Assembly (NCBI RefSeq): GCF_947498175.1
Contig: NZ_CANMJB010000005.1
Location: forward strand, 124,001-188,000
Reading direction: 5' to 3'
Source of the DNA: an uncultured Algimonas sp.
Lineage (GTDB): Bacteria; Pseudomonadota; Alphaproteobacteria; Caulobacterales; Maricaulaceae
DNA: 64,000 bases
Below, in pieces: positions 9,052 through 17,944 of this stretch. The translations under genes were made by a program, and so were the position numbers. The notes beneath the pieces are model-generated. The model saw only the letters and a list, made by a program, of their open reading frames with translations, ran no database searches and had not been told where the DNA came from. Numbering within the stretch: position 1 is the first letter of the stretch; every line of letters begins with the position of its first letter.

Positions 9052-9674
9052 GATGTCGTGTCCTTGGGTGCCCAGGCACACAGCAGCGCCTCGACGTGGG
9101 CGGAGAGCAGCGCCGCATAGTCGAGCGTCTGTGTCTTTGAGAAAACGCTCTCCCACAGGCCGCTGAAAATGACGGGCGTCATGATCTGCCGCGCGGCGAT
9201 GTGCGTGTCGGGAACTGCGAGTTCGCCCGAGTCGACGACTTCGTCGAGACGCCGCTCCATTAGCTGAAGCGTCGGATTGATGACTTCGGCATGATAGTCT
9301 GCGACGATTTCCGGAAAGAGCTGTGACTCCCCGACGAGCACCTTCAGGAACTTCGGCATGTCCGTTTCCACGATCAGTTGCCGGGCGAAACCGTTCATCA
9401 TCCGGAGTCCTTGTGTAACGGTTGGAGCCGTCTGAAGGAGTGTCTGAATATGCTCCACATTCGGCTTGGCGAGCGTATCGATCAGAGCTTGGAAAACCTC
9501 CTCCTTGCTCCCGAAGTAGATATAGACCGTACCCTTCGACAGGCCCGCCTCCTCGGCGATGTCCTGCATACGCGCTGCTTGAAACCCCTTCGAAAAGAAG
9601 ACGTTGAGCGCGGCCGACAGGAGCAGACGCTCCCTGTCGGACTTGGCTTTTGGAGTGCGGGCGCGAAGTGTCAT
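9048..9674 (-). CDS. TetR/AcrR family regulator of the ABC export operon
   Basis: This 208-residue protein has an N-terminal TetR helix-turn-helix (MQDIAEEAGLSKGTVYIYFGSKEEVF, about residues 36-61) and a variable ligand-binding domain. It is the first gene of its operon and overlaps the adaptor gene by four bases, so it probably autoregulates and controls the HlyD-ABC-OMF genes. Immediately upstream, 9685-9710 contains AT-rich promoter-like sequence and the segment accgaccagtcagat, a weak imperfect inverted repeat that might be its operator. The ligand is unknown. Confidence 0.92.
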   Translation of the reverse strand: MTLRARTPKAKSDRERLLLSAALNVFFSKGFQAARMQDIAEEAGLSKGTVYIYFGSKEEVFQALIDTLAKPNVEHIQTLLQTAPTVTQGLRMMNGFARQLIVETDMPKFLKVLVGESQLFPEIVADYHAEVINPTLQLMERRLDEVVDSGELAVPDTHIAARQIMTPVIFSGLWESVFSKTQTLDYAALLSAHVEALLCAWAPKDTTS

Positions 9675-9927
9675 GCCCTTTAAATAACCGACCAGTCAGA
9701 TATATCAAGCAGTTTTCTTGATGCCTGTTAACGAAAAGATGTTGCATAAGTACGATATGTACTGTACGGTACTGTTCATGTCTTGCGAACCCGATATCAC
9801 GCAGTGCTCCACGACCGGGCCGTACTCGAATGGGCGTCGCCTCCCTGCTCCGCCGACTATTCCGGGACGACGCCGCGAGCGGGTTCGGCAGTCCGTCTCG
9901 CAAAGCCGACGGACGCCGCGCGAGACA
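9675..9927. promoter_or_regulatory. Divergent promoter region between two efflux operons, with TetR-type operator candidate
   Basis: The 253-base gap separates the TetR/ABC operon (minus strand) from the LpxR/RND operon (plus strand). At 9759-9777 lies gtactgtacggtactgttc, made of overlapping GTAC-N-GTAC palindromes. The nine-base core GTACTGTTC recurs, in reverse, at 18615-18623 just upstream of the third TetR gene. This suggests a shared operator bound by one of the three local TetR proteins. No -10/-35 boxes are called. Confidence 0.4.
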
Positions 9928-10194
9928 ATGCGGATCGTGCTCGACATGACCTGCTTCGTTTTGATGGGACTTGCATCCATGTTGATCGCCGGCATCATGA
10001 TGGTCGTCGATGACATCGTTGGCGCAATGCGGCGCAAGCCGACCGACAGAGCCGTCAAACAGGCCAAGACCCGCTCCGGCAAGGCGGCCGGATCTCAAAA
10101 TGCCGAGCCGCTCTATATCGGCGCTGTCGCGTCCCTGCCCCGGGCCGGGAAACGCGCGGATGCCCGCGCTTCCAAGACAGAGCCTGAGTCATGA
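9928..10194 (+). CDS. Small single-pass membrane protein, unknown function
   Basis: This 88-residue product has one strong hydrophobic helix (residues 5-26, VLDMTCFVLMGLASMLIAGIMM) and a basic, low-complexity tail. No family is recognised. Its stop overlaps the ATG of the LpxR-like gene as ATGA, which supports translation and co-expression. The frame is open upstream to 9718, but those codons lack structure and lie in the probable promoter, so the ATG at 9928 is preferred. It may be a membrane partner of the outer-membrane enzyme or the efflux pump; that is inference only. Confidence 0.6.
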   Translation: MRIVLDMTCFVLMGLASMLIAGIMMVVDDIVGAMRRKPTDRAVKQAKTRSGKAAGSQNAEPLYIGAVASLPRAGKRADARASKTEPES

Positions 10195-11174
10195 AAGCGC
10201 GTGCCGCGCATACGCTCCTCGCCGTCGGGCTGTGCGGCCTGGCCGACGCGGCTTTCGCGTCTCCGGACGACCGGACGATCGTTGCCGTTGCCGTCGAGAA
10301 CGACACGTTCGCGAATACGGATAAGCACTATACGAACGGATTCCGCGCGGGCTTCTCGCCTCCGGGCGACAAGACACCGGACTGGATGGTCGCACTCGGC
10401 GAAGGCAGCGGCCTGTTCGAGGACGGGGCCCGCTACCGCGCCATCTTCACCTTCGGCCAGAACATGTATACGCCTAAGGATATCGGATTGGAGGTCCCGG
10501 ACCCGCTCGACCGGCCCTATGCAGGCTGGCTCTATGGCAGCGTCGGGCTCGCCGGAATCTCAAGCGACCGCTACGGAGTCCTCGAAATCTCTTTGGGCGT
10601 TGTGGGGCCGGCCTCGCTCGCAGACCACACTCAGGAATTTGTGCACGACCTCATCGGCGCCGAGGATCCGGAAGGATGGGACTTTCAGCTCAAGAACGAG
10701 CCCGCCCTAACGCTCACCTATCAGGCGGGCCGGGTCTGGCTTCACGAGGAACGTGCCGGATTGGAAATGTCGCTCGCGCCACACTATGGCGGAGCGCTCG
10801 GCAATGTCTTCATTCACGCCAATGCGGGCGCAACCCTGCGCATCGGGCAGGGCCTTCAAAACGATTCGGGTCCGCCCCGGATCCAGCCAGCTATACAAAG
10901 CGCCGGAATGTTCGGAGAGCGTCGGCAATCCTGGTTCGTGTTCGCCGGGATCGAAGGCCGCGCCGTCGCCCGCAACATCTTCCTGGATGGAAACACCTTC
11001 CGGGACAGCACGAGCGTGGACAGCGAACCCCTTATCGCCGACCTCCAAGTCGGCGCGGTCTTCCAGCGGGGATCGTGGAAGATCTCCTATACCCATATCT
11101 TCCGGACCGACGAATTCGAAACACAAGACGAATCCACGTCTTTCGGCGCGATCGGACTCGCCCATGCCTTCTGA
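10191..11174 (+). CDS. LpxR-like lipid A 3'-O-deacylase family outer-membrane protein (DUF2219)
   Basis: This 327-residue protein has a signal peptide (residues 1-24, ending AFAS) and the hallmarks of the LpxR family. VENDTFANTDKHYTNG (about 35-50) carries the N37-D38 pair, DRPYAGWLYGSVG comes next, and FVHDLIGAEDPEGWDFQLKNE includes the His and acidic residues that in Salmonella LpxR act in calcium-dependent deacylation. Characterised members remove the 3' acyloxyacyl group of lipid A from inside an outer-membrane barrel. It is embedded in an RND efflux operon between a small membrane protein and a TetR gene, so envelope remodelling and efflux are probably co-regulated. Confidence 0.87.
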   Translation: MKARAAHTLLAVGLCGLADAAFASPDDRTIVAVAVENDTFANTDKHYTNGFRAGFSPPGDKTPDWMVALGEGSGLFEDGARYRAIFTFGQNMYTPKDIGLEVPDPLDRPYAGWLYGSVGLAGISSDRYGVLEISLGVVGPASLADHTQEFVHDLIGAEDPEGWDFQLKNEPALTLTYQAGRVWLHEERAGLEMSLAPHYGGALGNVFIHANAGATLRIGQGLQNDSGPPRIQPAIQSAGMFGERRQSWFVFAGIEGRAVARNIFLDGNTFRDSTSVDSEPLIADLQVGAVFQRGSWKISYTHIFRTDEFETQDESTSFGAIGLAHAF

Positions 11175-11820
11175 CATTCATCACTCCGACACCGTTTGCG
11201 ACGACGGCGCCTCGCTTTTGGACCGCAGGGTCGTTCCGATCCTCGCCGCCGCCCGTGCGTCGATCGCCGCCCAAGGCGTTCATAATGCGCGCATGGAGGA
11301 CATTGCGAAACGGGCGGGCATCGCAAAGGGAACGCTCTACCTGACCTTCGAATCCAAGGACCAGCTTCTCGATGCGCTGGTCGCAGATGCAGTCTCCCGG
11401 GTGCGCATGGGTCCTCCATCCGAGAGCGGGTTGACGCGGACGGTGTTCAGGCGCGCGCTCGAACACTTCCTGCACGAGCTGGCATCCAACCCCGTTTCGG
11501 TCGCCATTCAGATCATCAAGCATCGCAGCATTACCGACCTGGTGCAGTTCCACCGCTTCTTCCGCGACTTGTCCTACGGGCATCAGGAATATCTGACCGT
11601 TCTCGGTCCGCTTGCGACTCCTTCGAACAACCCGGACGGTCTGTCGTCGCGCGCCCTGCTGCGTCTGCTGTTCCTCAACACCCTCTTCTACGCCGATGTG
11701 ACTGAGACCGCCTGGCTGAAAGCGGAAGGGCAGGACACCATCTTCTGCCTTGCCGGCCTGGGCGGACAGGCGTCCCAAGTCCGTCCCAGCACGCCCTCTA
11801 CCACGAGCCACTTTCAATGA
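11164..11820 (+). CDS. TetR/AcrR family regulator within the RND operon
   Basis: This 218-residue protein has a TetR helix-turn-helix (MEDIAKRAGIAKGTLYLTFESKDQLLDALV, about residues 43-72) and a helical ligand-binding domain. The ATG at 11164 overlaps the end of the LpxR-like gene by 11 bases, and its stop overlaps the adaptor start as ATGA. The frame is open further upstream to 10753 through the LpxR-like gene, but those codons are that gene read in another frame. It probably represses its own operon. The last ~15 residues are Ser/Thr/Pro-rich and not part of the fold. Confidence 0.9.
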   Translation: MPSDIHHSDTVCDDGASLLDRRVVPILAAARASIAAQGVHNARMEDIAKRAGIAKGTLYLTFESKDQLLDALVADAVSRVRMGPPSESGLTRTVFRRALEHFLHELASNPVSVAIQIIKHRSITDLVQFHRFFRDLSYGHQEYLTVLGPLATPSNNPDGLSSRALLRLLFLNTLFYADVTETAWLKAEGQDTIFCLAGLGGQASQVRPSTPSTTSHFQ

Positions 11821-13094
11821 CACACCCAACGCCCACCGCCACACGCGTTTCCGAGCCGGTTCTCCCCTTCGCCGCCTCGAAAGCCTTCCAGGAGACGGCC
11901 CTCCCCTCCGCCTCCGCCCGTGGCTGGTGGAGGCGGCCCACGGCTGCTTTGCGCCCCGACAGGCCTTCACTCCAAACGGTCCTGTCGGCCTTTCGCATTG
12001 CAGCCGTGGGCATATCTTTTCCGCTCCTGATCGCGTGCAGCCAGGACTCGGGCATTCCCGAAGACAATAGCTACGGCGACCGCCAATCCGGAAGGCCCGT
12101 GGAAGCCGCATTCGTGACGGTCTGGTCCGGCAGCCGGACGCTGTCGCTCGTTGGAACCCTGTCCGATCCGGAAACCACCAACGTCGCCTTCGAGGTCGGC
12201 GGGACGGTTCAGACCATGTCCGGCGATATCGGAACGGCGTTCGTAAAAGGCGAGCGCCTCGCCACGATCGAGCCCGCGACTTTCAGGCTCGCGGTCAGCC
12301 GGGCCGAGGCCGACCTTGCCCGTGCGGAGGCTGAACTGGCCGACGCCCAGAGCAGCTTCGACCGCCGTGAACGCCTTGCGGGTTCGGGGGCGATTTCCGC
12401 CGCCGCACTGGATGCCACGACCGCCCGGCTCGATGCGGCAAAAGCCGGGGTCAAGGCCGCGCAGGCCGGTCTTGATACGGCGCGCGACAGCCTGTCCGAT
12501 ACCGTGCTGCGCGCGCCCTATGATGGTAGGATCGTTAGACGTCTGATCGAACCCGGCCAGGTCGTCTCCCCCAGCGTGCCCATATTGCGTCTCGCGCCCG
12601 CGTCCGACCGCCTCGAGGCCGAAGTCGGCGTCCCCGAAGCGGCTATTGGACGGTTCGAGATCGGGCAATCCTATCCTGTCTACTTGCCCGCCCTGGACCG
12701 GGACTATGACGGCGTCGTGACGGAAATCGGGGCCTCGGCGCGTTCCACCCTGTCGTTTCCTGTCGTGCTGTCCATTGCCGACAGCGAGGAACTCCGCTCC
12801 GGCATGGCCGTGGAAATCCGCTCACGCGGCATGGATGGCGCGCTCCGCTCGCAGCGGGTCCCGAGCTCAGCCGTCCAGTCCGACGGTCGGGACAACTACT
12901 ATGTCTATTCCATCAGTGACGGCGGCTTGGTGCGCCGCGTCGGGATTGAACCGCTCGAACTCAACGATGACAGCTATATCATCCGCTCCCCACTCCAAGC
13001 CGGTGACCGCATTGTCGCACGCGGCGCGGCCCAGGTCATGGACGGCGAGACGGTCCGGGTGGTGAACCGGGCTGCGACGGATTTCGGAGGCTAG
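11817..13094 (+). CDS. RND efflux periplasmic adaptor (membrane fusion protein)
   Basis: This 425-residue protein contains the RND adaptor core: lipoyl half-motifs (FEVGGTVQTMSGDIGTAFVKGERLATIE; VLRAPYDGRIVRRLIEPGQVVSPSVPIL), a helical hairpin between them, a beta-barrel, and a C-terminal membrane-proximal domain. A lipobox-like LLIAC sits at about residues 70-74. That is unusually far in if the ATGA-overlapping ATG at 11817 is the start, so the first ~50 residues may be untranslated or a leader. It links the RND permease and the outer-membrane factor encoded next. The permease gene follows after 6 bases. Confidence 0.9.
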   Translation: MTHPTPTATRVSEPVLPFAASKAFQETALPSASARGWWRRPTAALRPDRPSLQTVLSAFRIAAVGISFPLLIACSQDSGIPEDNSYGDRQSGRPVEAAFVTVWSGSRTLSLVGTLSDPETTNVAFEVGGTVQTMSGDIGTAFVKGERLATIEPATFRLAVSRAEADLARAEAELADAQSSFDRRERLAGSGAISAAALDATTARLDAAKAGVKAAQAGLDTARDSLSDTVLRAPYDGRIVRRLIEPGQVVSPSVPILRLAPASDRLEAEVGVPEAAIGRFEIGQSYPVYLPALDRDYDGVVTEIGASARSTLSFPVVLSIADSEELRSGMAVEIRSRGMDGALRSQRVPSSAVQSDGRDNYYVYSISDGGLVRRVGIEPLELNDDSYIIRSPLQAGDRIVARGAAQVMDGETVRVVNRAATDFGG

Positions 13095-13100
13095 GGTCGG

Positions 13101-16100
13101 GTGGGTAATTATACGATATGGGCCTTCACGCGACGCAAGGTCGTCTATTTCGTCGTCCTGGCCGCGATGGCGCTCGGCGTGGCCCAGTATTTCCAGATGC
13201 CGGCCCGCGAGGATCCGAACCTGCTGATCCGCACGGCGGCGATCGTAGCCGTCCATCCAGGACTGTCGGCTGAGCGCATGGAGCGCCTGGTCGCCCGGCC
13301 GCTGGAGGAACAAATATCCACGATCGCCGAGATCGAGGAAGTCCGCACCACCATTTCCGACTCCACCGTCCTCATTCAGGTCGATGTCCTGTTCGAGTAT
13401 AAGGAACTGGATCAAATCTGGGACGAGCTGTCCGAGGCCATCGATGCGGCGCGGCCCGACCTGCCGTCCACCATGGGTCCGATCATCTTGGACGACGAAT
13501 TCGGCGACGTGGCCGTCATCACAGCCGCCATTACGTCGGACGATTACAGCCTCGACGAACTCTACGACTATGCGCAAATCCTGCGCGACCGGATGCGTAC
13601 GGTTCCTGGCACCCGCAGGGTCGAGGTGCTCGGCAACATCGAAGAAAAAATCTATGTCACCCTGCGAAATTCCGACCTTGAGGCGGCGGCCGTCTCGGCG
13701 CGCGACATCACCAGCGCATTAGCGTCAGAAAACCTCATTGCATCGGGCGGCAGCATCATTGCCGCAGATCGCCGCTACCCTATCGAGCCGACCGGCCTTT
13801 TCGACTCCGTCGATGATGTGCGCGAAACACTGATCCGCTCGCGCGCACCCGACGGGGAGTTGCGTATATTCCGGCTCGGTGATTTCGCGACCGTCGAGCG
13901 CGGCTTCGAGGATCCCGTCACGCGGCGGGCCTATTTCAATGAAAAGCCCGCCCTCGTCCTGTCCGTCGTCATGGACCCCGACCAGAGCGCGATAAACTAT
14001 TCCAAGGTGGCCAGCGCGAAGCTGGACGAACTGATCCAGCAGCTCCCGCGCGGGATCGACATCGACATCATCACCTATCAAGCTGACCAGGTGCGCTCGG
14101 CGGTGTACGGCGTGACCCTTAACGTTCTGCAGACCCTCGTCGTCGTGCTAGCCGTCGTCGTCATCTTTCTGGGCTTCCGCACGGGACTGGTCGTGGGCTC
14201 CATCGTACCCATTGTCATTCTCGTCACCGTGGCGATCATGTCCCTCATGGGCATTCCTCTGCAGCGCATGTCGTTGGCGACCATCGTGCTGTCGCTCGGC
14301 CTGCTAGTGGATAACGGCATCGTCGTGGCGGAACATTTCCAGCGCCGCATCGGCGAAGGCAGCGAACGAAAGGCAGCGATCCGGGAGACAAGCGAGAAGT
14401 TCGCCCTGCCCCTGCTGCTGTCGTCCCTGACGACGATGGTGTTCTTTCTGCCGCTCGCGCTCGCTCCGCACGATGCGGGCGAATACACGCTGTCCATATC
14501 CCAGGTCATCGTGATCGCCCTGGGCGTATCGTGGATCATCGCCTTCACCCTGACGCCGATCCTCTGCTACTTCTTCGTCAAGGCCCCGACGGAGCAAGCG
14601 GAAAAGAACCCGCGCCTGATTCGCCGCTTCTTCATCTGGTTGGAAGACCGTTACGCGGAAGCGTTGCGCGTGCTGATGAAGGCATGGCCGGCCTTCTTCG
14701 CCGTGCTGGCCGTCAGCTTCGCGGGCGGCGGCTACCTCATAACCAACACGCCGGAGAAGTTCTTTCCGGACTCGGACCGCAAGCAGATCCTTGTCTATCT
14801 CGACCTGCCGGAAGGCAGCTCCACCCGGAATACGGACGACGCCATGCAGACGGTCATGGCCATCCTCAACGACGATGAACGCTATCCCGAGATTGCCAAT
14901 ACGGTCGGCTATGTCGGCTTCGGCGGGCCGCGCTTCGTGCTGTCGCTGGAACCGGTCGAGCCGGGCCCGAATGTCGGCTTCGCGGTCGCCATCGTGGAGT
15001 CCCAGGACGCCATGCAGCCCTATATCGAGTCGCTGCGAGAAGAGTTGCGTGCTGCCGTTCCTGAAGCCCTGTTGCGCGTCAATAAGATGTTCCTCGGCCC
15101 GCAGGATCCCAACACCATCCAGATCCAGGTCAAGGGCTCCGACGTCGCCCATCTCACCGAGATCGGAGATGAAATGATCCGCATCCTGCAATCGGTCGAT
15201 GGCAGCGACTATGTCTGGTCCGACTGGTATAATGGCCGCGACCGGCTGGTCGTGGACATTGACCCGGTGCGGGCGCGCCAGGTCGGGTTAACCCCTCGCG
15301 CCATTGCGAATGGGCTCGCGGTGTTGACCGAAGGCCTGCCCGTGACCACCCTGCGCGACGATGACGACAGAGTGGATATTGTCCTGCGCGCGACAGACTC
15401 CGAGCGCGAATCCGTCGAGTTCCTGGAGAGCTTCCTGCTCTATCCCCCGCAAGCGCAAGGCGGCGTGCCGCTCAAACAGGTCGCCGACATCCGCCTGTCC
15501 AACAGTCTGGGCCGGATCGAGCGGGAGAATTTCGTCCGCACGCTGACCATCGAGGGCAAGAACGTGGCGGTCACGCCGCAGGACCTCATGCCCATGATCG
15601 CGGACGACATCGAAGCCCTGCGCGACCGATTGGAGCCCGGCCACACGATCGAGTTCGACGGCACCATTGCGGATTCCCGCGACGCCCAAGCCGCGATCGC
15701 CGCCAATGCGCCGCTGGCGCTCGGCCTGATCCTGCTGTTACTGCTCGTGCAGTTCGGCAAATGGCGCAACGTCGCGATCATTCTGCTGATCCTGCCTTTG
15801 TCGACCATCGGCGTCGGTATCGGCCTGACACTCATGGGCGGCACGTTCGGCTTCATGGTCATCCTCGGCCTGTTTACCCTGTTCGGCATCATCGTGATCA
15901 ATGCCATCGTGCTGATCGACCAGATCGAACGGACGCTGGACGCTGCGAAGCAAAGCAGAAGCGACGACGAAGACGAGGTTCATGGCTCGCCGCGCGACGT
16001 GGTGATCGACGCCAGTGTCCGGCGGCTACAGCCCATCCTGACCACGACCATCACCACGATCCTCGGCCTCATGCCACTGATCATCGCCAAGGACGTCCTG

Positions 16101-16274
16101 TTCTACAGCCTTTCTGTCGCCGTGGCCTTCGGGCTGGGCATCGGCACGCTGATCGCGCTGGGTGTCGTTCCGGTGCTCTACGCCCTGTTCAACCGCGTCG
16201 GCGACACCTGGGATGAGCCGGTGAAGGCGGAAGAACACAGCTCCGGGACCGAGCCGAAGGGAGTCCCGGTATGA
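13101..16274 (+). CDS. RND efflux permease (AcrB-like fold) with altered proton-relay residues
   Basis: This 1057-residue protein has the RND layout of 12 TM helices in two halves with two large periplasmic loops. It starts with GTG at 13101. In TM4, where AcrB has D407-D408, the sequence is LLVDNGIVVAEH, giving D404-N405. In TM10, where AcrB has K940, it is IIVINAIVLID with I933. The canonical relay is therefore changed, while a single TM4 Asp remains. It should work with the adjacent adaptor and outer-membrane factor as a tripartite pump. The substrate is unknown; the carboxylate substitutions argue against a straight AcrB orthologue. Confidence 0.95.
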   Translation: MGNYTIWAFTRRKVVYFVVLAAMALGVAQYFQMPAREDPNLLIRTAAIVAVHPGLSAERMERLVARPLEEQISTIAEIEEVRTTISDSTVLIQVDVLFEYKELDQIWDELSEAIDAARPDLPSTMGPIILDDEFGDVAVITAAITSDDYSLDELYDYAQILRDRMRTVPGTRRVEVLGNIEEKIYVTLRNSDLEAAAVSARDITSALASENLIASGGSIIAADRRYPIEPTGLFDSVDDVRETLIRSRAPDGELRIFRLGDFATVERGFEDPVTRRAYFNEKPALVLSVVMDPDQSAINYSKVASAKLDELIQQLPRGIDIDIITYQADQVRSAVYGVTLNVLQTLVVVLAVVVIFLGFRTGLVVGSIVPIVILVTVAIMSLMGIPLQRMSLATIVLSLGLLVDNGIVVAEHFQRRIGEGSERKAAIRETSEKFALPLLLSSLTTMVFFLPLALAPHDAGEYTLSISQVIVIALGVSWIIAFTLTPILCYFFVKAPTEQAEKNPRLIRRFFIWLEDRYAEALRVLMKAWPAFFAVLAVSFAGGGYLITNTPEKFFPDSDRKQILVYLDLPEGSSTRNTDDAMQTVMAILNDDERYPEIANTVGYVGFGGPRFVLSLEPVEPGPNVGFAVAIVESQDAMQPYIESLREELRAAVPEALLRVNKMFLGPQDPNTIQIQVKGSDVAHLTEIGDEMIRILQSVDGSDYVWSDWYNGRDRLVVDIDPVRARQVGLTPRAIANGLAVLTEGLPVTTLRDDDDRVDIVLRATDSERESVEFLESFLLYPPQAQGGVPLKQVADIRLSNSLGRIERENFVRTLTIEGKNVAVTPQDLMPMIADDIEALRDRLEPGHTIEFDGTIADSRDAQAAIAANAPLALGLILLLLLVQFGKWRNVAIILLILPLSTIGVGIGLTLMGGTFGFMVILGLFTLFGIIVINAIVLIDQIERTLDAAKQSRSDDEDEVHGSPRDVVIDASVRRLQPILTTTITTILGLMPLIIAKDVLFYSLSVAVAFGLGIGTLIALGVVPVLYALFNRVGDTWDEPVKAEEHSSGTEPKGVPV

Positions 16275-17701
16275 CCCGCCTCATCCAAGGCGTCGCGCTC
16301 GGCGCGATGCTGCTCTCTGGCTGCTCCACACTGCACAACGGCGCATCGGAAACCCTTGCCACCGACGCGGCCGCACAGGCTGGCTGGACGGACCGCACAA
16401 TTGCGACGGCCGCGCCCGCCGCCAGCGCGCCGCTGGACGACGTCGCCTTCTGGGCTGGGTTCGACGACCCGCTGCTCGTTGCCCTATTGGACGAGGTGAT
16501 CGCCAACAACCCGGCGGTCGACGAGGCCCAGGCCCGCCTTCGCGAAGCCCGCGCCGTCATCGGCGTGATCGGGTCTCGCAGCCGCATCCAACTATCCGCC
16601 ACGCCCAATGCGGGGCGCGAACGGCTCAGCGCGGAAGGACCCGGTCCCCAGGGCCAGATCCCCGGCGTCGACCTGGAACAGTCCTTTTTCTCGCTTGGCG
16701 GCGTCGCGGCATGGGAGCCCGACATCTGGTCACGCAACGCCTTGTCGGTCGAGGCAGGCGAGGCGCGCGCCGAGGCGATGGAAGCCTTGGCCGACGCGGT
16801 CCAACTAGGCCTGAAGGCCGATACGGGCCGAACCTATATCCGGCTGCGCGCCGCCGAGGCCGATCTCGTGGCGATCGACCAGACCCTCGCGGCCCTGCGC
16901 GATACGGAAGATTTGACCCGCCAGCTCGTGGAGGTCGGGCTCTCGGCGGAGTTCGACTTGCTTCAGGTCGGGGCCCGGATCGAGGGCGTGGAAGCCGAAC
17001 GCCTCCAAGTCACCGGACAGGTCACACTGCTGCGCTATGCGCTCGCCACCCTGCTCGGCCATGCCCCGGCGGAGATGGAAGGCCGCCTGCCCGCCGGCGC
17101 ATCTATCCCGGATTATGACACCGGCATTCCGGCCGGATTGCCCAGCACGCTGATCTATCGGCGCCCGGACGTCGCCGCAGCGCGTTTGCAATTGCTCGCC
17201 GCCGCAAAGAACGAGGAAAACGTTTCGCTCAACCATTTGCCGAACTTTTCGCTCACGGGGGATGGCGGGTTGTTGTCCACCGGACTCGACGCGCTGTTCG
17301 ATGCGGATTCGCGGCGCGGCTTGATCTCGGCCGCCCTGAACTGGCCGATTCTGTCAGGCGGACGCTTGTCGGCCGAGCGCGACATCGCCGACGCTCAGAC
17401 TGCGGCCGCGCAGGCCGTCTACGACCAAGCCCTGCTGCGCAGCCTCAACGATGTGGAAACAGCCTTCGAACGCTACGCCACATCCGGCGAAACGCTGGTC
17501 AGGATCGACAATCTAATCGAGCGCCAGACCCGCATCCGCCGCCTCGCCGAGGCGCGCTATCTAGAGGGCGAGGACTCCCAGTTCCGCAGCCTAGAGGCCG
17601 AAACCGAGCTTCTGTCGGCGGAGCGTCGGAAAGCCGAACTGCTCGCCGCGCGGTCGGTCGCGGCCGTGGATATTTACGCCGCCCTGGGCGGCGGATTTTA
17701 G
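16271..17701 (+). CDS. Outer-membrane efflux lipoprotein, NodT/OprM type, of the RND pump
   Basis: This 476-residue protein begins with a lipoprotein signal (MLLSGCSTL, Cys at about residue 18) and has two outer-membrane-efflux repeats with the family landmarks AVGIG-like loop (ARAVIGVIGSRSRIQL), WEPDIWSRN, the YRRPDVAAARLQLLAA motif and LNWPILSGGRL. Its ATG overlaps the permease stop by four bases. It forms the outer-membrane channel of the tripartite RND pump encoded by the two preceding genes. Confidence 0.93.
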   Translation: MTRLIQGVALGAMLLSGCSTLHNGASETLATDAAAQAGWTDRTIATAAPAASAPLDDVAFWAGFDDPLLVALLDEVIANNPAVDEAQARLREARAVIGVIGSRSRIQLSATPNAGRERLSAEGPGPQGQIPGVDLEQSFFSLGGVAAWEPDIWSRNALSVEAGEARAEAMEALADAVQLGLKADTGRTYIRLRAAEADLVAIDQTLAALRDTEDLTRQLVEVGLSAEFDLLQVGARIEGVEAERLQVTGQVTLLRYALATLLGHAPAEMEGRLPAGASIPDYDTGIPAGLPSTLIYRRPDVAAARLQLLAAAKNEENVSLNHLPNFSLTGDGGLLSTGLDALFDADSRRGLISAALNWPILSGGRLSAERDIADAQTAAAQAVYDQALLRSLNDVETAFERYATSGETLVRIDNLIERQTRIRRLAEARYLEGEDSQFRSLEAETELLSAERRKAELLAARSVAAVDIYAALGGGF

Positions 17702-17736
17702 CGGCGAGCCAGATGAATCGAACATTGGAGGACGAT

Positions 17737-17847
17737 ATGGATCCCGAATTTCACAGCGCCGTGCAACGCGGCGCCGTCTACATTATCGCCATCAGCGTGT
17801 TCGTGCCGACAGCCTTGCTCGGGTTGGCGCTGACCCTGCTACGCTAG
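17737..17847 (+). CDS. 36-residue single-pass membrane protein at the end of the RND operon
   Basis: The frame begins MDPEFHSAVQRG, continues with a hydrophobic helix (about residues 13-35, VYIIAISVFVPTALLGLALTLL), and ends in a single Arg. GGAGGA at 17727-17732 is a strong ribosome site ahead of the ATG at 17737; an in-frame ATG at 17713 lacks one. It follows the efflux channel gene on the same strand after 35 bases. Size and topology recall AcrZ, the small helix that modulates AcrB, but sequence similarity is not claimed. No family is recognised. Confidence 0.6.
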   Translation: MDPEFHSAVQRGAVYIIAISVFVPTALLGLALTLLR

Positions 17848-17944
17848 GCTTCGGCTTCTCCCAGAGTCTCCCGATGCTGGTAGAATTCATCCAAATATTT
17901 AGTCGGATCGGACCCCGACCACTTGGTCTACCAGGCGGATTGGG

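Noticed and set aside
11032..12111. 359-codon minus-strand frame
   Set aside because: It lies across the TetR and adaptor genes with clear motifs on the plus strand; the reverse reading is Arg/Gly-rich without a domain.
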